Counted from the first letter of the stretch, positions 8,629 through 17,214 are shown. The stretch: DNA of 64,000 bases from PALG01 sp964495885 (GCA_964495885.1 CAZBWO010000005.1:127409-191408), one strand, 5' to 3'. A program made the numbers and translations. The notes: generated by a model from the sequence alone, not told the origin.

Positions 8629-9306
8629 CTAATTCATCTTCTTAACCCTACCGCCGGCAAATGTTTTTTCATTAATGGTTTTTGGGTTACCGTAGATGTA
8701 GACATCACCTCCTGCTGTGACTTTTACGTCTACCTTTTCGGAAGCATTAATATCTGCTTCCCCTGCGGCAGTAACTCCTATCGTAGTCTCTAGTGTTTTA
8801 AGATCTCTTCCTTCAAAAATACCTCCCGTAGTTAACTTTATGTCCTGTGTTTTTGAAAGTCCAGAAGCTTTTACAATTCCTCCAGTAACAGCTTTTATCT
8901 TCGTGTGGTCTACTTCTAGACCCACATTGATAATCCCACCTTCTTGGGCTCGTAATTCTATTCTAGTTTGGGAAATCATATGGTTGCCAATAATTCGGGC
9001 TCCTTCATTGGCATCCAACACCGAAATCTCTTTAAAATAAACTTCAATGTAGGTATTCTCTCCTTGGAAAATCTTATCGGTTGCCATCCGTATTTTCAGT
9101 GTTCCGTCCTTATTTACAATGACTACGTCTTGGGTATCATCACCTTTAATAACAACTTTGTTTTCCGAAGACTGAATAAGGTTAACTTCTATTAGATCAT
9201 AGACCTTTAGTTCGTTATAATCTCCAACGTCTTTGCTTATTTCCTGCCCGAAAAGACAAGCCGAAAAAAGAAATAGTGCAATAAGTGTTATGGTATTTTT
9301 TATCAT
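8629..9306 (-). CDS. DUF2807 (head GIN domain) secreted protein
   Basis: 225 residues with a signal peptide (MIKNTITLIALFLFSACLFG, cut before QEISK; the Cys at 17 could alternatively be lipidated). The mature protein is a run of short repeated beta-strands with the family pattern DYNELKVYDLIEVNL near the N-terminus and repeated GGI/GGD turns (KAVTGGIVKASG, KLTTGGIFEGR, KVTAGGDVYIYG). This agrees with the right-handed beta-helix of DUF2807, sometimes called the putative autotransporter adhesin head domain. The family is very common in Bacteroidota, often near anti-sigma factors, but none is present here. Biochemical function is unknown. Confidence 0.85.
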   Translation of the reverse strand: MIKNTITLIALFLFSACLFGQEISKDVGDYNELKVYDLIEVNLIQSSENKVVIKGDDTQDVVIVNKDGTLKIRMATDKIFQGENTYIEVYFKEISVLDANEGARIIGNHMISQTRIELRAQEGGIINVGLEVDHTKIKAVTGGIVKASGLSKTQDIKLTTGGIFEGRDLKTLETTIGVTAAGEADINASEKVDVKVTAGGDVYIYGNPKTINEKTFAGGRVKKMN

Positions 9307-9351
9307 GGGTTTTGTTTTCCTAAAAGATAATTCTTTGAAGAAATTGTTACA

Positions 9352-9975
9352 CTAATACAGAGAAGTTCCCTGAAAAAAATCTTTTAGGCCGCTTAAAATA
9401 CTTTGTACTGCATAGGCCGCTAAAATAAGGCCCATGATTTTACTAATAACAGAAATTCCATATTCACCAATACGTTTTTGTACGCCATTTGCTACAAGCA
9501 ATAAACCCATTGTTATTAGAATCACGACAAACACCAACCCTGTTGTAAATGCTTGTTGCTGAAAAGTATAAATATGATTGTCTGTAAGCAATACTACAGC
9601 CATAATGGCTCCTGGAGAAGCGATAGATGGGATGGCCACAGGAAAGATTGTTACGTGTTTATAATCTGTTATGTGGTCTTTCTCTAATTGTGGCTTTCCT
9701 TTTCCAAAAATCATGGTAAGAGCAAATAGAAATAGGATTACTCCTCCAGAGATTTGAAAAGCATCTAGGGATACCTTCATTCCTTCCAAAATAAGCTGCC
9801 CAACCAAAATAAAAAACAATAAAATAAAGAAAGCAATAAAGGAAGCCCGAATCGCTATTTTACGTTTCAGTTTTTGATCAATTCTTTTGGTGGCCTCCAA
9901 ATATACAGGAACAGAACCAATAGGGTCTATCACGGCAATTAATAGAAATATGGTATTCAATAAATCATTCCACAT
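9352..9975 (-). CDS. MarC-family integral membrane protein
   Basis: 207 residues with six predicted membrane helices. It has the MarC/NAAT signature AVIDPIGSVPVYL near residue 20 and the second half-repeat FPVAIPSIASPGAIMAV near residue 112. The duplicated P-I/S-P motif is characteristic. The family was once linked to multiple antibiotic resistance but its transport activity is not established. Some archaeal members move small amino acids. It ends 45 bases before the DUF2807 gene and begins 7 bases after the DUF3124 stop, so it is likely co-transcribed with rnr and DUF3124. Confidence 0.9.
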   Translation of the reverse strand: MWNDLLNTIFLLIAVIDPIGSVPVYLEATKRIDQKLKRKIAIRASFIAFFILLFFILVGQLILEGMKVSLDAFQISGGVILFLFALTMIFGKGKPQLEKDHITDYKHVTIFPVAIPSIASPGAIMAVVLLTDNHIYTFQQQAFTTGLVFVVILITMGLLLVANGVQKRIGEYGISVISKIMGLILAAYAVQSILSGLKDFFQGTSLY

Positions 9976-9982
9976 CTCCTAC

Positions 9983-10495
9983 TTAATTAATTTGAATCCC
10001 CCTAGTCGTGAAAGAAATTCCTTGCTGCCCATAGGTAGAAATCATGACCGCCTCAAAATAGGGCTCATGGAGCCCTTTAGATACACTCCAATCAAAAATA
10101 AAATTTGCACCAGATCCTCCCTCCTTATCTTTTTCATCAATGATTATTTCAATGGTTTCCAAAGGTGCTATAAAAATGGGCTTACTGAAATAGTTTCGAA
10201 TGGCTTCCCCGTGGGTATTGAAATAGGTCGCTTTATGAATAAAAATAGTGTCTTTTTGATTGATGTTCCGAAGGCTTACCGTAGCCGTTAAATCTATGGT
10301 AGCGTGTTCACTTTCACTGTAAATTTCAGAATAAACAGAAAGATAGGTGCTGCCCTTCCGTAATAGGGAATCTGGTGTGGTAGAACGTAGTGTTCTTTTT
10401 TCCCAATTAACTGGATTAATGGAACTCATTTCCTTTTGGTTCTCGCATCCTACAAAAACCATAGAGGCTACTAATAAAACAAAAAGCAACTTCAT
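9983..10495 (-). CDS. DUF3124 lipoprotein
   Basis: A 170-residue putative lipoprotein. I place the start at 10495 because MKLLFVLLVASMVFVGC is a textbook lipoprotein signal ending in a lipobox Cys, and AAGGA stands a few bases upstream. The frame is open 16 codons further up, into the end of rnr, but that extension has no leader character. The body matches DUF3124: YLSVYSEIYSE, then ATVSLRNIN, IFIAPLETIEIIIDEKD, GGSGANFIFDW and a final AVMISTYGQQGISFTTRG. The function of the family is unknown. It probably faces the periplasm. It follows rnr on the same strand. Confidence 0.88.
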   Translation of the reverse strand: MKLLFVLLVASMVFVGCENQKEMSSINPVNWEKRTLRSTTPDSLLRKGSTYLSVYSEIYSESEHATIDLTATVSLRNINQKDTIFIHKATYFNTHGEAIRNYFSKPIFIAPLETIEIIIDEKDKEGGSGANFIFDWSVSKGLHEPYFEAVMISTYGQQGISFTTRGIQIN

Positions 10496-10529
10496 TGTTT
10501 TCCTTTTATCTTCTGAAAATACAAAAAAA

Positions 10530-12725
10530 TCAAGCATGTTCATCCCGGTGACCCAACATTGTAAAATCTAAATGTTTTTTAACTAAATCTGCTTGTTTTA
10601 CTTTTACATAAACCTCGTCCCCAAGGCGATAAATATTATGGGTGTTTTTCCCAATGACCGCAAATTCATCTTTATCAAAAACGTAATGGTCATCACTTAA
10701 ATCTCCCAATCGCACCATTCCTTCACATTTATTGGAAATGATTTCCACATAAATTCCCCATTCAGTGACTCCAGAAATTACCCCAAGGAACTCTTCGTCT
10801 TTATGGTCCTGCATATACTTAACCTGCATGTACTTAATGCTATCCCTTTCGGCATTAGCTGCCAATTGTTCCATTTCACTGGAGTGGGCACATTGTGCTT
10901 CATATTTATCTTCCGCGGCACTTTTTTCCCCATCCAAATATTGTTGCAATAAACGGTGGACCATCACGTCTGGATACCTCCTAATGGGAGAAGTAAAATG
11001 TGTGTAATAATCAAATGCAAGTCCGTAGTGACCAATATTATTCGTTGTGTAAACCGCTTTACTCATACTTCGGATGGCCAAAGTATCTACTAAATTTTGT
11101 TCCTTTTTACCAACTACATCACTTAATAATTTATTAAGCGATTGAGCAGTGGTCTTGCGTGTTTGTGTGTTTAATGAATATCCAAACCGTTTAATGATAT
11201 TTTCCAGGGCTGCAATCTTTTCATCATCCGGCTCGTCATGTACACGATAGACAAAGGTTTTCTTCTCTTTTTGTTTTCCAATGTATTCTGCAACACTTCT
11301 ATTTGCCAATAACATAAATTCTTCAATGAGTTTATTGGCGTCTTTACTTTCCTTGAAATAAACTCCTTCTGGTTCATTGTGTTCATCCAAAATAAATTTC
11401 ACTTCTACTTTATCAAAGGATATGGCTCCATGGCGCATTCTGTTTCTGCGAAGGATTTTTGCCAAACGATCCATTTCTAGGATTGCTTCGGAAATATTTG
11501 GATCTACTTGATAGGTTTTTCCGGTAAGTGAAATTTTGGAAGGAATTACGTTTTCTTTGGTTTCAATAATATGCTGTGCTTCTTCGTAAGCAAACCTCGC
11601 GTCACTATAAGTCACCGTTCTTCCAAACCATTTCCGAAGGACTTCAGCTTTATCATTTATTTCAAATAAGGCAGAAAAAGTATATTTTTCCTCGTGCGGC
11701 CTAAGTGAACAGGCATTGTTACTTAATATTTCCGGAAGCATAGGAACCACACGATCTACCAAATACACAGAAGTTGCACGCTCATAAGCTTCATCATCCA
11801 AAATAGTTCCTGGTTTCAGGTAATGGGAAACATCTGCAATATGTATCCCAATTTCATAATTCCCATTATCGAGTTTCTGAAAGGACAATGCATCATCAAA
11901 ATCTTTTGCATCTTTTGGATCTATGGTAAATGTGAGTACATCGCGTAGATCTTTTCGTTTTTTAATTTCATTGGGATGAATTCTTGTATCCAAACTATTG
12001 GCGTAGGCTTCCACTTCATGGGGAAATTCATACGGGAGTCCGTATTGGGCTAAAATAGCATGTATCTCTGTTTGATGTTCGCCGGCTTTTCCAAGTACTT
12101 TTAAAACACTTCCAACAGGAGATTCACTGTGCGCTTCCCAACCTTCCATTTTCACCAAAACCTTATCACCTGTTTGAGCTTCCTTCACCTGACTTATAGG
12201 TACAAAAATATCAGTATACATGCTATAGCCAGGACACTCGACGAAGGCGAATGTTTTTGAAACCTGGATGGTTCCAACAAATTCGGTACGTTTCCGTTGA
12301 AGGATTTTAGTAACTTCCCCTTCCTGTTTCCCACCACGTCTTCTTTTAAAAACATAAACTTCTACTACATCTCCATTAAGTGCATGGTTCAAGTTTTTAT
12401 TACTTATTGAAATATCATCTTCCAATCCTTCTACAATTACATAACCTTTCCCTCGGGACGTAATATCCATCACCCCGGTCACATAATTTTTAGACGGTGC
12501 CATCTTATATTTCCCTCTTTCAATTTCTTCAATAGAACCATCACCCACAAGTTTCTTCAAATTCTTGGTAATATGGTTTCTACTGCTGGGATCATCTAAC
12601 CCCATTTTAGCAGCAATCTGTTTATAGTTAAAGGTTTTTGGGGATTCCTTTCTAAGGATGGAAAGTATTTGATTGGTATAATCTGTATTATTTTTTCTCC
12701 CTCTTCTTTTTTTCCGTTTCGACAT
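10530..12725 (-). CDS. rnr: Ribonuclease R
   Basis: The 731-residue 3'-to-5' exoribonuclease degrades structured RNA and takes part in rRNA and mRNA quality control. The N-terminal winged helix (about 10-70) is followed by cold-shock OB domains (about 75-230). The RNB catalytic domain contains DPKDAKDFDDALSF, whose aspartates bind Mg2+, and HYGLAFDYYTHFTSPIRRYPD further on. The C-terminal S1 domain (about 640-715) includes GVISGVTEWGIYVEI. The basic N-terminus (MSKRKKRRGRKNN) is typical of RNase R. It heads a minus-strand run towards DUF3124, MarC, DUF2807 and LysE, and is divergent from the DUF2007 gene. Confidence 0.96.
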   Translation of the reverse strand: MSKRKKRRGRKNNTDYTNQILSILRKESPKTFNYKQIAAKMGLDDPSSRNHITKNLKKLVGDGSIEEIERGKYKMAPSKNYVTGVMDITSRGKGYVIVEGLEDDISISNKNLNHALNGDVVEVYVFKRRRGGKQEGEVTKILQRKRTEFVGTIQVSKTFAFVECPGYSMYTDIFVPISQVKEAQTGDKVLVKMEGWEAHSESPVGSVLKVLGKAGEHQTEIHAILAQYGLPYEFPHEVEAYANSLDTRIHPNEIKKRKDLRDVLTFTIDPKDAKDFDDALSFQKLDNGNYEIGIHIADVSHYLKPGTILDDEAYERATSVYLVDRVVPMLPEILSNNACSLRPHEEKYTFSALFEINDKAEVLRKWFGRTVTYSDARFAYEEAQHIIETKENVIPSKISLTGKTYQVDPNISEAILEMDRLAKILRRNRMRHGAISFDKVEVKFILDEHNEPEGVYFKESKDANKLIEEFMLLANRSVAEYIGKQKEKKTFVYRVHDEPDDEKIAALENIIKRFGYSLNTQTRKTTAQSLNKLLSDVVGKKEQNLVDTLAIRSMSKAVYTTNNIGHYGLAFDYYTHFTSPIRRYPDVMVHRLLQQYLDGEKSAAEDKYEAQCAHSSEMEQLAANAERDSIKYMQVKYMQDHKDEEFLGVISGVTEWGIYVEIISNKCEGMVRLGDLSDDHYVFDKDEFAVIGKNTHNIYRLGDEVYVKVKQADLVKKHLDFTMLGHRDEHA

Positions 12726-12808
12726 ATATTTTATTTAATCCTGTAAAAGTAAGGCTATTAAAGCAATCCCATCGTTTCTTTTGTAAAGAATTAGTATTTT
12801 AGTAGAAG

Positions 12809-13048
12809 ATGGAACACTATCAAACCATTGCTATATTTACCTATCCCAGTGAATACGCTGTTCTTCGTTTATTACTGGATCAGGAGGAGATTCGTCATGT
12901 TTTTCAAAATGAGACTTCTATTAGTGTGCTTCCATTCCACTCTAATGCGATTGGAGGAATTAGACTAAAAGTACATCCCGAAGATATTTCTGAAGCAACC
13001 AAAATCCTTGAAAAATTCAATGGGTCCTCCTCTTTAAAAATCGTATAG
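12809..13048 (+). CDS. DUF2007 small protein
   Basis: A 79-residue cytoplasmic protein matching DUF2007, described in databases as a putative signal-transducing protein. Visible family traits are an early IAIFTYPSEYAVLRLLLDQEEI (strand then helix), the middle FQNETS and the C-terminal GGIRLKVHPEDISEATKIL, which gives a ferredoxin-like alpha/beta fold similar to PII-like and ACT domains. No metabolic partner is adjacent. A terminator-like hairpin lies about 90 bases downstream in the AT-rich spacer, so the gene seems to be transcribed alone. Confidence 0.82.
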   Translation: MEHYQTIAIFTYPSEYAVLRLLLDQEEIRHVFQNETSISVLPFHSNAIGGIRLKVHPEDISEATKILEKFNGSSSLKIV

Positions 13049-13139
13049 ATTTTACTTTTTAACAAGCATATCATATTCATTCTATTTTTTTAAAATTTTT
13101 AAAATCTATTTTGATGATTATTATAGTCTGTTGAAATGT

Positions 13140-13187
13140 GGAATAACTTTTTGAAAGATAATTTTGTTTTTAAGTTATTCCTTTTTT
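13140..13187 (+). terminator. Terminator-like hairpin in the AT-rich spacer
   Basis: GGAATAACTT (13140-13149) and AAGTTATTCC (13172-13181) are perfect 10-base inverted repeats with a 22-base loop, followed immediately by TTTTTT. It could end the DUF2007 transcript or an unannotated small RNA. The long AT-rich loop lowers confidence. Confidence 0.6.
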
Positions 13188-13250
13188 CAAGTAGGATATG
13201 AACAACTTTTTTATTTTTAACTAGCTGAAAATAAATTTAAAATGAAATAA

Positions 13251-13266
13251 ATTGACAATTGTCAAT
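13251..13266. promoter_or_regulatory. Perfect 16-base palindrome, possible operator
   Basis: ATTGACAATTGTCAAT is its own reverse complement. The two 8-base halves fit the footprint of a dimeric helix-turn-helix regulator. It is about 275 bases before the rpiB promoter box, so the regulated gene is unclear. Confidence 0.4.
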
Positions 13267-13539
13267 AACCTTTATGAACACTGAAAAGTGTATAAAATAT
13301 TAGTGAAAAATTGTTATGAACTGAAAATTTATTGGGGATAAATCCCAAAGAATTTACCTTGAAAAATATTGGTCAATTGAAGTAATTTTCCATATTGAAA
13401 ATCTTAATGTACTACACAAGTTTTCTTATGGAATTTCTATTAACAAATATGAACATACTTGTTAACTTAAATATCAGATAAAGGTTAAGAAATCTTAAAC
13501 TATTGATTTATAATAGGTAATCTTTATAAACGGAAAATG

Positions 13540-13547
13540 TATCTTTG
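13540..13547 (+). promoter_or_regulatory. -7 element of the rpiB promoter
   Basis: TATCTTTG, perfect TAnnTTTG, 14 bases before the rpiB start. The -33 region has no clear TTTG. Confidence 0.7.
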
Positions 13548-13561
13548 TAAAAATTTCAACC

Positions 13562-13993
13562 ATGAAAATTGCCATAGGAAACGATCATGCCGGTACAGGC
13601 TATAAACAAGCAATTGTAGCGTATTTAGAGAAGGAAGGCCACAAAGTAATGAATTTTGGAACAGATGCTTTAGATAGTGTAGATTATCCAGACTTTGTAC
13701 ATCCTGTGGCTGAAGCTGTTTCAAATAAAGAAGCAGATTTTGGTATTCTTATCTGTGGAAGTGGAAATGGAGTTTCCATGACGGCCAATAAGCATAAAAG
13801 TATAAGAGCTGCACTTTGTTGGACCAAGGAAATTGCCGAATTGGCTAGAGAACACAATGATGCAAATATCTTAAGTATTCCTGCCCGCTATACCAGTGAA
13901 CCCCAAGCCATCGCTATGGTAGAAACATTTCTACACACTCCATTTGAAGGCGGGCGTCACCAACGGAGGGTAGATAAAATTCCTTGTGCTTAA
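13562..13993 (+). CDS. rpiB: Ribose-5-phosphate isomerase B
   Basis: A 143-residue RpiB/LacAB-family enzyme that interconverts ribose 5-phosphate and ribulose 5-phosphate in the pentose phosphate pathway. Residues expected at the active site are present: H9 in GNDHAG and the catalytic C65 in LICGSGNG, with SMTANKHKSIRAAL following. The length is typical. The C-terminal segment GGRHQRRVDKI holds the Arg residues that bind phosphate. Only 12 bases separate it from the zinc exporter gene, and the three genes rpiB, CDF exporter and ElaA-like acetyltransferase probably form one operon driven from the TATCTTTG box. Confidence 0.96.
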   Translation: MKIAIGNDHAGTGYKQAIVAYLEKEGHKVMNFGTDALDSVDYPDFVHPVAEAVSNKEADFGILICGSGNGVSMTANKHKSIRAALCWTKEIAELAREHNDANILSIPARYTSEPQAIAMVETFLHTPFEGGRHQRRVDKIPCA

Positions 13994-14005
13994 AATTTAA
14001 AAGGA

Positions 14006-14905
14006 ATGGCACACTCCCATCATCATCACGATACAAAAGGGAGGAATTTATTAATTGCTATTTTTCTGAATGTCATTATCACCGTTGCGCAGGTTGTAGG
14101 CGGACTCCTTTCTGGGAGTTTAGCATTAATTTCAGATGCTTTACATAATTTTAGTGATGTTGCTTCCTTAGTGGTAAGTTATGTAGCAAACCGTTTTGCA
14201 AAAAAGCAGGCTTCTTTCGATAAAACCTTTGGTTATAAACGCGCTGAAATCATTGCAGCATTTATAAATGCTTCTTCTTTAATGATCATTGCGTTGTATC
14301 TTATATACGAGGCAATCATTAGATTTATCCATCCAAAGCTTATCGAAAGTGAAATGGTCATTTGGTTGGCATTGTTAGGGATTCTTGCAAATGGTTTCAG
14401 TGTATTGCTATTAAAAAAGGATTCAAAGGATAATATGAATATGCGTTCTGCGTATTTACATCTTATCACAGATATGTCTGCTTCCGTAGCAGTTTTGATA
14501 GGGGGAATTTTAATGAAGTATTTCCAATGGTTTTGGGTAGATAGCGTACTTACATTTTTAATTGCTGTCTATTTATTATTTATGGGATATGATTTATTGA
14601 AAAATTCGTTTAGGGTGCTCATGTTATTCAGCCCAGAAGATGTAGATCTTAAGGAACTTCGCGAAGCTATTTCTGCTTTACCAAAGGTGAAAAATGTGCA
14701 TCATATGCATATTTGGCAACTTAATGAAAAGGAAAATCACCTGGAAGCGCATATTGATTTTTACGAAAATATTACCCTAACGGAGTTTGAGGAAATTTTA
14801 CATCAAATAGAGGAAATGCTCTATCATGATTTTGGAATCAATCATGTGAATATTCAACCCGAATATCAAAAAGACGACGCAAAGGATATTATTGTGCAGG
14901 ATTAA
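14006..14905 (+). CDS. Cation diffusion facilitator (zinc/cobalt efflux)
   Basis: A 299-residue inner-membrane metal/proton antiporter of the CzcD/ZitB branch. The N-terminus is His-rich (MAHSHHHHD). Six membrane helices follow. The metal site is visible as HxxxD in helix 2 (HNFSD within SDALHNFSDV) and HxxxD in helix 5 (HLITD), the His/Asp pattern of zinc-specific members. The cytoplasmic ferredoxin-like domain (about 205-290) has VKNVHHMHIWQL and a further His cluster (FGINHVNIQPE). Zinc is the most likely substrate. It sits between rpiB and an acetyltransferase, with 2 bases to the latter. Confidence 0.93.
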   Translation: MAHSHHHHDTKGRNLLIAIFLNVIITVAQVVGGLLSGSLALISDALHNFSDVASLVVSYVANRFAKKQASFDKTFGYKRAEIIAAFINASSLMIIALYLIYEAIIRFIHPKLIESEMVIWLALLGILANGFSVLLLKKDSKDNMNMRSAYLHLITDMSASVAVLIGGILMKYFQWFWVDSVLTFLIAVYLLFMGYDLLKNSFRVLMLFSPEDVDLKELREAISALPKVKNVHHMHIWQLNEKENHLEAHIDFYENITLTEFEEILHQIEEMLYHDFGINHVNIQPEYQKDDAKDIIVQD

Positions 14906-14907
14906 TT

Positions 14908-15360
14908 ATGGAAATTACCGTTAAAACATTTCAGGAATTAAAACTCAATGAGCTATACGACCTTTTAAGGCTTCGTGCTGAGGTCTTTGTGGTAGAGCAA
15001 GATTGTATATATCAAGACATTGACGGAAAAGACCAAAAAGCAATTCATGTTTTGGGTACTTCTGAAGGAAAATTGATTGCTTATACCAGATGTTTTTCTC
15101 CAGGAAGCTATTTTGAAGAAGCTGCAATTGGAAGAGTTGTGGTTTCAAAAAATTTTCGGAATCAAGATTTTGGATATCAAATAATGGAAGCCTCCATACA
15201 AGCTGTTGAAGAAATATATAAAACTTCTACCATTAAAATTTCTGCGCAGGAATACCTTTCAAGATTTTACGAATCCTTAGGATTTCAACCAACAGGGAAA
15301 GAGTATTTGGAGGATGGAATTCCACACATTGAAATGATAAAAAAACAATCGTTTTCTTGA
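14908..15360 (+). CDS. ElaA-like GNAT acetyltransferase
   Basis: 150 residues. The opening LYDLLRLRAEVFVVEQDCIYQDIDG is characteristic of the ElaA branch of GNAT N-acetyltransferases. The acetyl-CoA binding loop follows strand 4 (IGRVVVSKNFRNQDFGYQIM, the R/Q-x-x-G-x-G/A equivalent). The C-terminal SRFYESLGFQPTGKEYLEDGIPHIEM is also shared with ElaA proteins. The substrate is unknown for the family. It starts 2 bases after the cation exporter stop, so it is co-translated with it. No terminator is obvious after it. Confidence 0.87.
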   Translation: MEITVKTFQELKLNELYDLLRLRAEVFVVEQDCIYQDIDGKDQKAIHVLGTSEGKLIAYTRCFSPGSYFEEAAIGRVVVSKNFRNQDFGYQIMEASIQAVEEIYKTSTIKISAQEYLSRFYESLGFQPTGKEYLEDGIPHIEMIKKQSFS

Positions 15361-15411
15361 CAAAAATCCAATTTTAATAAAAAATCCTATCATTTTATTA
15401 ATTTTTAAAAT

Positions 15412-15435
15412 TTACCCTTAAAATTTAAGGGGTAA
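15412..15435. promoter_or_regulatory. Inverted repeat upstream of the ammonium channel gene
   Basis: TTACCCTTAAA and TTTAAGGGGTAA form a near-perfect palindrome, with one extra G in the right arm, centred about 60 bases before the amt start. It could be a regulator site or part of the leader. No PII or nitrogen regulator gene is adjacent. Confidence 0.4.
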
Positions 15436-15485
15436 CCCACATATTTTTTTATTTTTATCGCCAATCAACCAAAAAAAACAGGGGT

Positions 15486-16772
15486 ATGGGCAGAAAATTA
15501 AATTTTATCGTGCTTTTAATATTGGTGTTGGTTTGTCTTCTTATGGGGACAGAATACCAATTTATTGAAAATACAGGAGCACTGGATACGGGCGATACAG
15601 CATGGATGTTGGTAGCAAGTGCTTTTGTATTGTTAATGACACCCGGATTGGCATTTTTCTACGGGGGAATGGTGACCAAAAAGAGTGTTATTTCCACCAT
15701 GCTTCAAAGTTTTGTGGCCCTTGGAGTGATAAGTGTTCTTTGGGTAGTAGTAGGTTTCAGCCTGGCATTTGGGGAAAGTTTCTACGGAATAATTGGTAAC
15801 CCTACCACTTTTTTTGCATTCAAAAATGTAACCGTTTCCCCAAATCCAGATTTTGCAGGGACAATCCCCTTTTTATTATTTGCACTTTTTCAGTTAAAAT
15901 TTGCCATCATAACTCCCGCGTTAATCACTGGAAGTTTTGCAGAGCGAATTAGATTTAGAAGTTATATTCTCTTCATGGTGCTTTTTTCCCTTTTTATTTA
16001 TGCTCCTTTAGCCCACATGACCTGGCATCCAGATGGATTACTAAGAAACTGGGGCGTTCTGGATTTTGCAGGAGGAACGGTTGTACATATGTCTGCAGGA
16101 ATCGCTGCATTGGCTGGAGCATTGTACTTAGGAAAACGAAAGGAACAAATTGAGCGACCAGCCAATATCCCCTTCGTGATATTAGGAACAGGATTGCTTT
16201 GGTTTGGATGGTTTGGATTTAACTCTGGATCTGCTCTTGGAGCAAATACAGATGCTGTTATTGCTTTCGCCAACACAAATCTGGCCTCAGCTGCTAGTAT
16301 GATTACTTGGATCTTTTTAGATCGTTTTCAAAATAGAAAAATGTCTTCGCTTGGTGCTTGTATTGGTGCAATTGTTGGATTGGTTGCGATTACCCCGGCA
16401 GCTGGCTTTGTGACCATTGGACAAAGTATTTTTATTGGATTTGTAGCAGCAATCGTAAGTAATTTTGCCATCAGATTAAATAAAAAGTCTGAAATAGATG
16501 ATACGTTGGATGTCTTCCCAAGTCACGGTGTAGGAGGGATAGTAGGGATGATACTAACAGGTGTTTTAGCCAAAGATGTAGGATTAATTTATGGAGAAAC
16601 GACTACCTTTTTCAATCATTTGATTGCATTGGTTATTGTATCCTTGTTTACATTCGTAGGTAGTTATGCGCTTTACAAAATTACAGACCTACTTCTATCT
16701 GTAAGGGTAAGGGAAGATCAGGAATACCGTGGATTAGATGCTTCCCAACATGGGGAAAATATTGAAGACTAG
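15486..16772 (+). CDS. amt: Ammonium transporter (Amt/MEP/Rh family)
   Basis: A 428-residue channel for ammonia/ammonium in the inner membrane, with a signal peptide-like first helix followed by eleven membrane helices. Family signatures visible are DTAWMLVASAFVLLMTPGLAFFYGG near the N-terminus, the region FAGGTVVHMSAGIAALAG containing the first pore His, and FPSHGVGGIVGMILTGV containing the second pore His. The NxGxALGAN-like GSALGANTDA segment is also present. The length matches bacterial AmtB. Unlike in most bacteria, no glnK/PII gene is next to it. Its stop codon overlaps that of the convergent gene (CTAG at 16769-16772). Confidence 0.96.
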   Translation: MGRKLNFIVLLILVLVCLLMGTEYQFIENTGALDTGDTAWMLVASAFVLLMTPGLAFFYGGMVTKKSVISTMLQSFVALGVISVLWVVVGFSLAFGESFYGIIGNPTTFFAFKNVTVSPNPDFAGTIPFLLFALFQLKFAIITPALITGSFAERIRFRSYILFMVLFSLFIYAPLAHMTWHPDGLLRNWGVLDFAGGTVVHMSAGIAALAGALYLGKRKEQIERPANIPFVILGTGLLWFGWFGFNSGSALGANTDAVIAFANTNLASAASMITWIFLDRFQNRKMSSLGACIGAIVGLVAITPAAGFVTIGQSIFIGFVAAIVSNFAIRLNKKSEIDDTLDVFPSHGVGGIVGMILTGVLAKDVGLIYGETTTFFNHLIALVIVSLFTFVGSYALYKITDLLLSVRVREDQEYRGLDASQHGENIED

Positions 16773-17143
16773 TTAAGCTTAATCAAATCCTTTTCCAGAT
16801 TTAGGTCTTTCAACATTTCGTTGGTGAACTTATAGTGCCCACGACGGGTAACTATTTTAAAGCGATGATTTTTCATACGGGTGAGTACATCCAAAAAGCG
16901 CCATTTAGATTTTAGAAGATTTGGCTTTCCGCTTTTTAGGCTTACTTCAAAATAGTGTTTAATTCCAGCTCTTTCAGCAACAATATCTGGGGTGATACTT
17001 ACGTCACTCCCTCTTTTATTGTAGGATTTTGGAGTTTCATACCCCTCTAGATCTGCTTTTATATTATCAAATCCTCTTTTTTCTAGGTATTCAATGGTAT
17101 CCTTAAGGATCTCTTCGTTTTCTTGTTTGTCTACTTGTATCAT
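16769..17143 (-). CDS. Conserved small protein of unknown function, possibly a restriction-endonuclease-like fold
   Basis: 124 residues from the methionine at 17143. The frame opens 12 codons upstream, but MIQVDKQENEEIL is the more sensible start. I do not recognise the family with certainty. The sequence reads as an alpha/beta protein: an N-terminal helix, then PDIVAERAGIKHYFEVSLK, where PD followed about 12 residues later by E and K resembles the PD-(D/E)XK nuclease core, although the spacing ExxxK is not canonical. The end is strongly basic (KSKWRFLDVLTRMKNHRFKIVTRRGHYK). It shares its stop with amt (tail to tail) and stands alone. Confidence 0.6.
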   Translation of the reverse strand: MIQVDKQENEEILKDTIEYLEKRGFDNIKADLEGYETPKSYNKRGSDVSITPDIVAERAGIKHYFEVSLKSGKPNLLKSKWRFLDVLTRMKNHRFKIVTRRGHYKFTNEMLKDLNLEKDLIKLN

Positions 17144-17214
17144 AACAAGTATTATAATAAAAAAAAGAGAGTTTTGCAATTAAAATTTTGTTAAGCAAGC
17201 CGCCTTCTTAAAAA

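Larger units (their letters stand above)
13049..13561. other. 513-base AT-rich intergenic region without a gene
   Basis: This is the longest gene-free stretch in the window. Neither strand has a credible open reading frame, and the base composition is much more AT-rich than the neighbouring genes. It contains a long hairpin followed by six Ts (13140-13187), a perfect 16-base palindrome (13251-13266), a weaker hairpin near 13330-13347 (TTGGG...CCCAA), and the rpiB promoter at its right end. I see no DnaA-box cluster, tRNA, recognisable riboswitch or repeat array. Confidence 0.75.

Noticed and set aside
13049..13561. Replication origin in the AT-rich spacer
   Set aside because: No cluster of TTATCCACA-type DnaA boxes is visible, and no dnaA, dnaN or gidA/rpmH gene is near.
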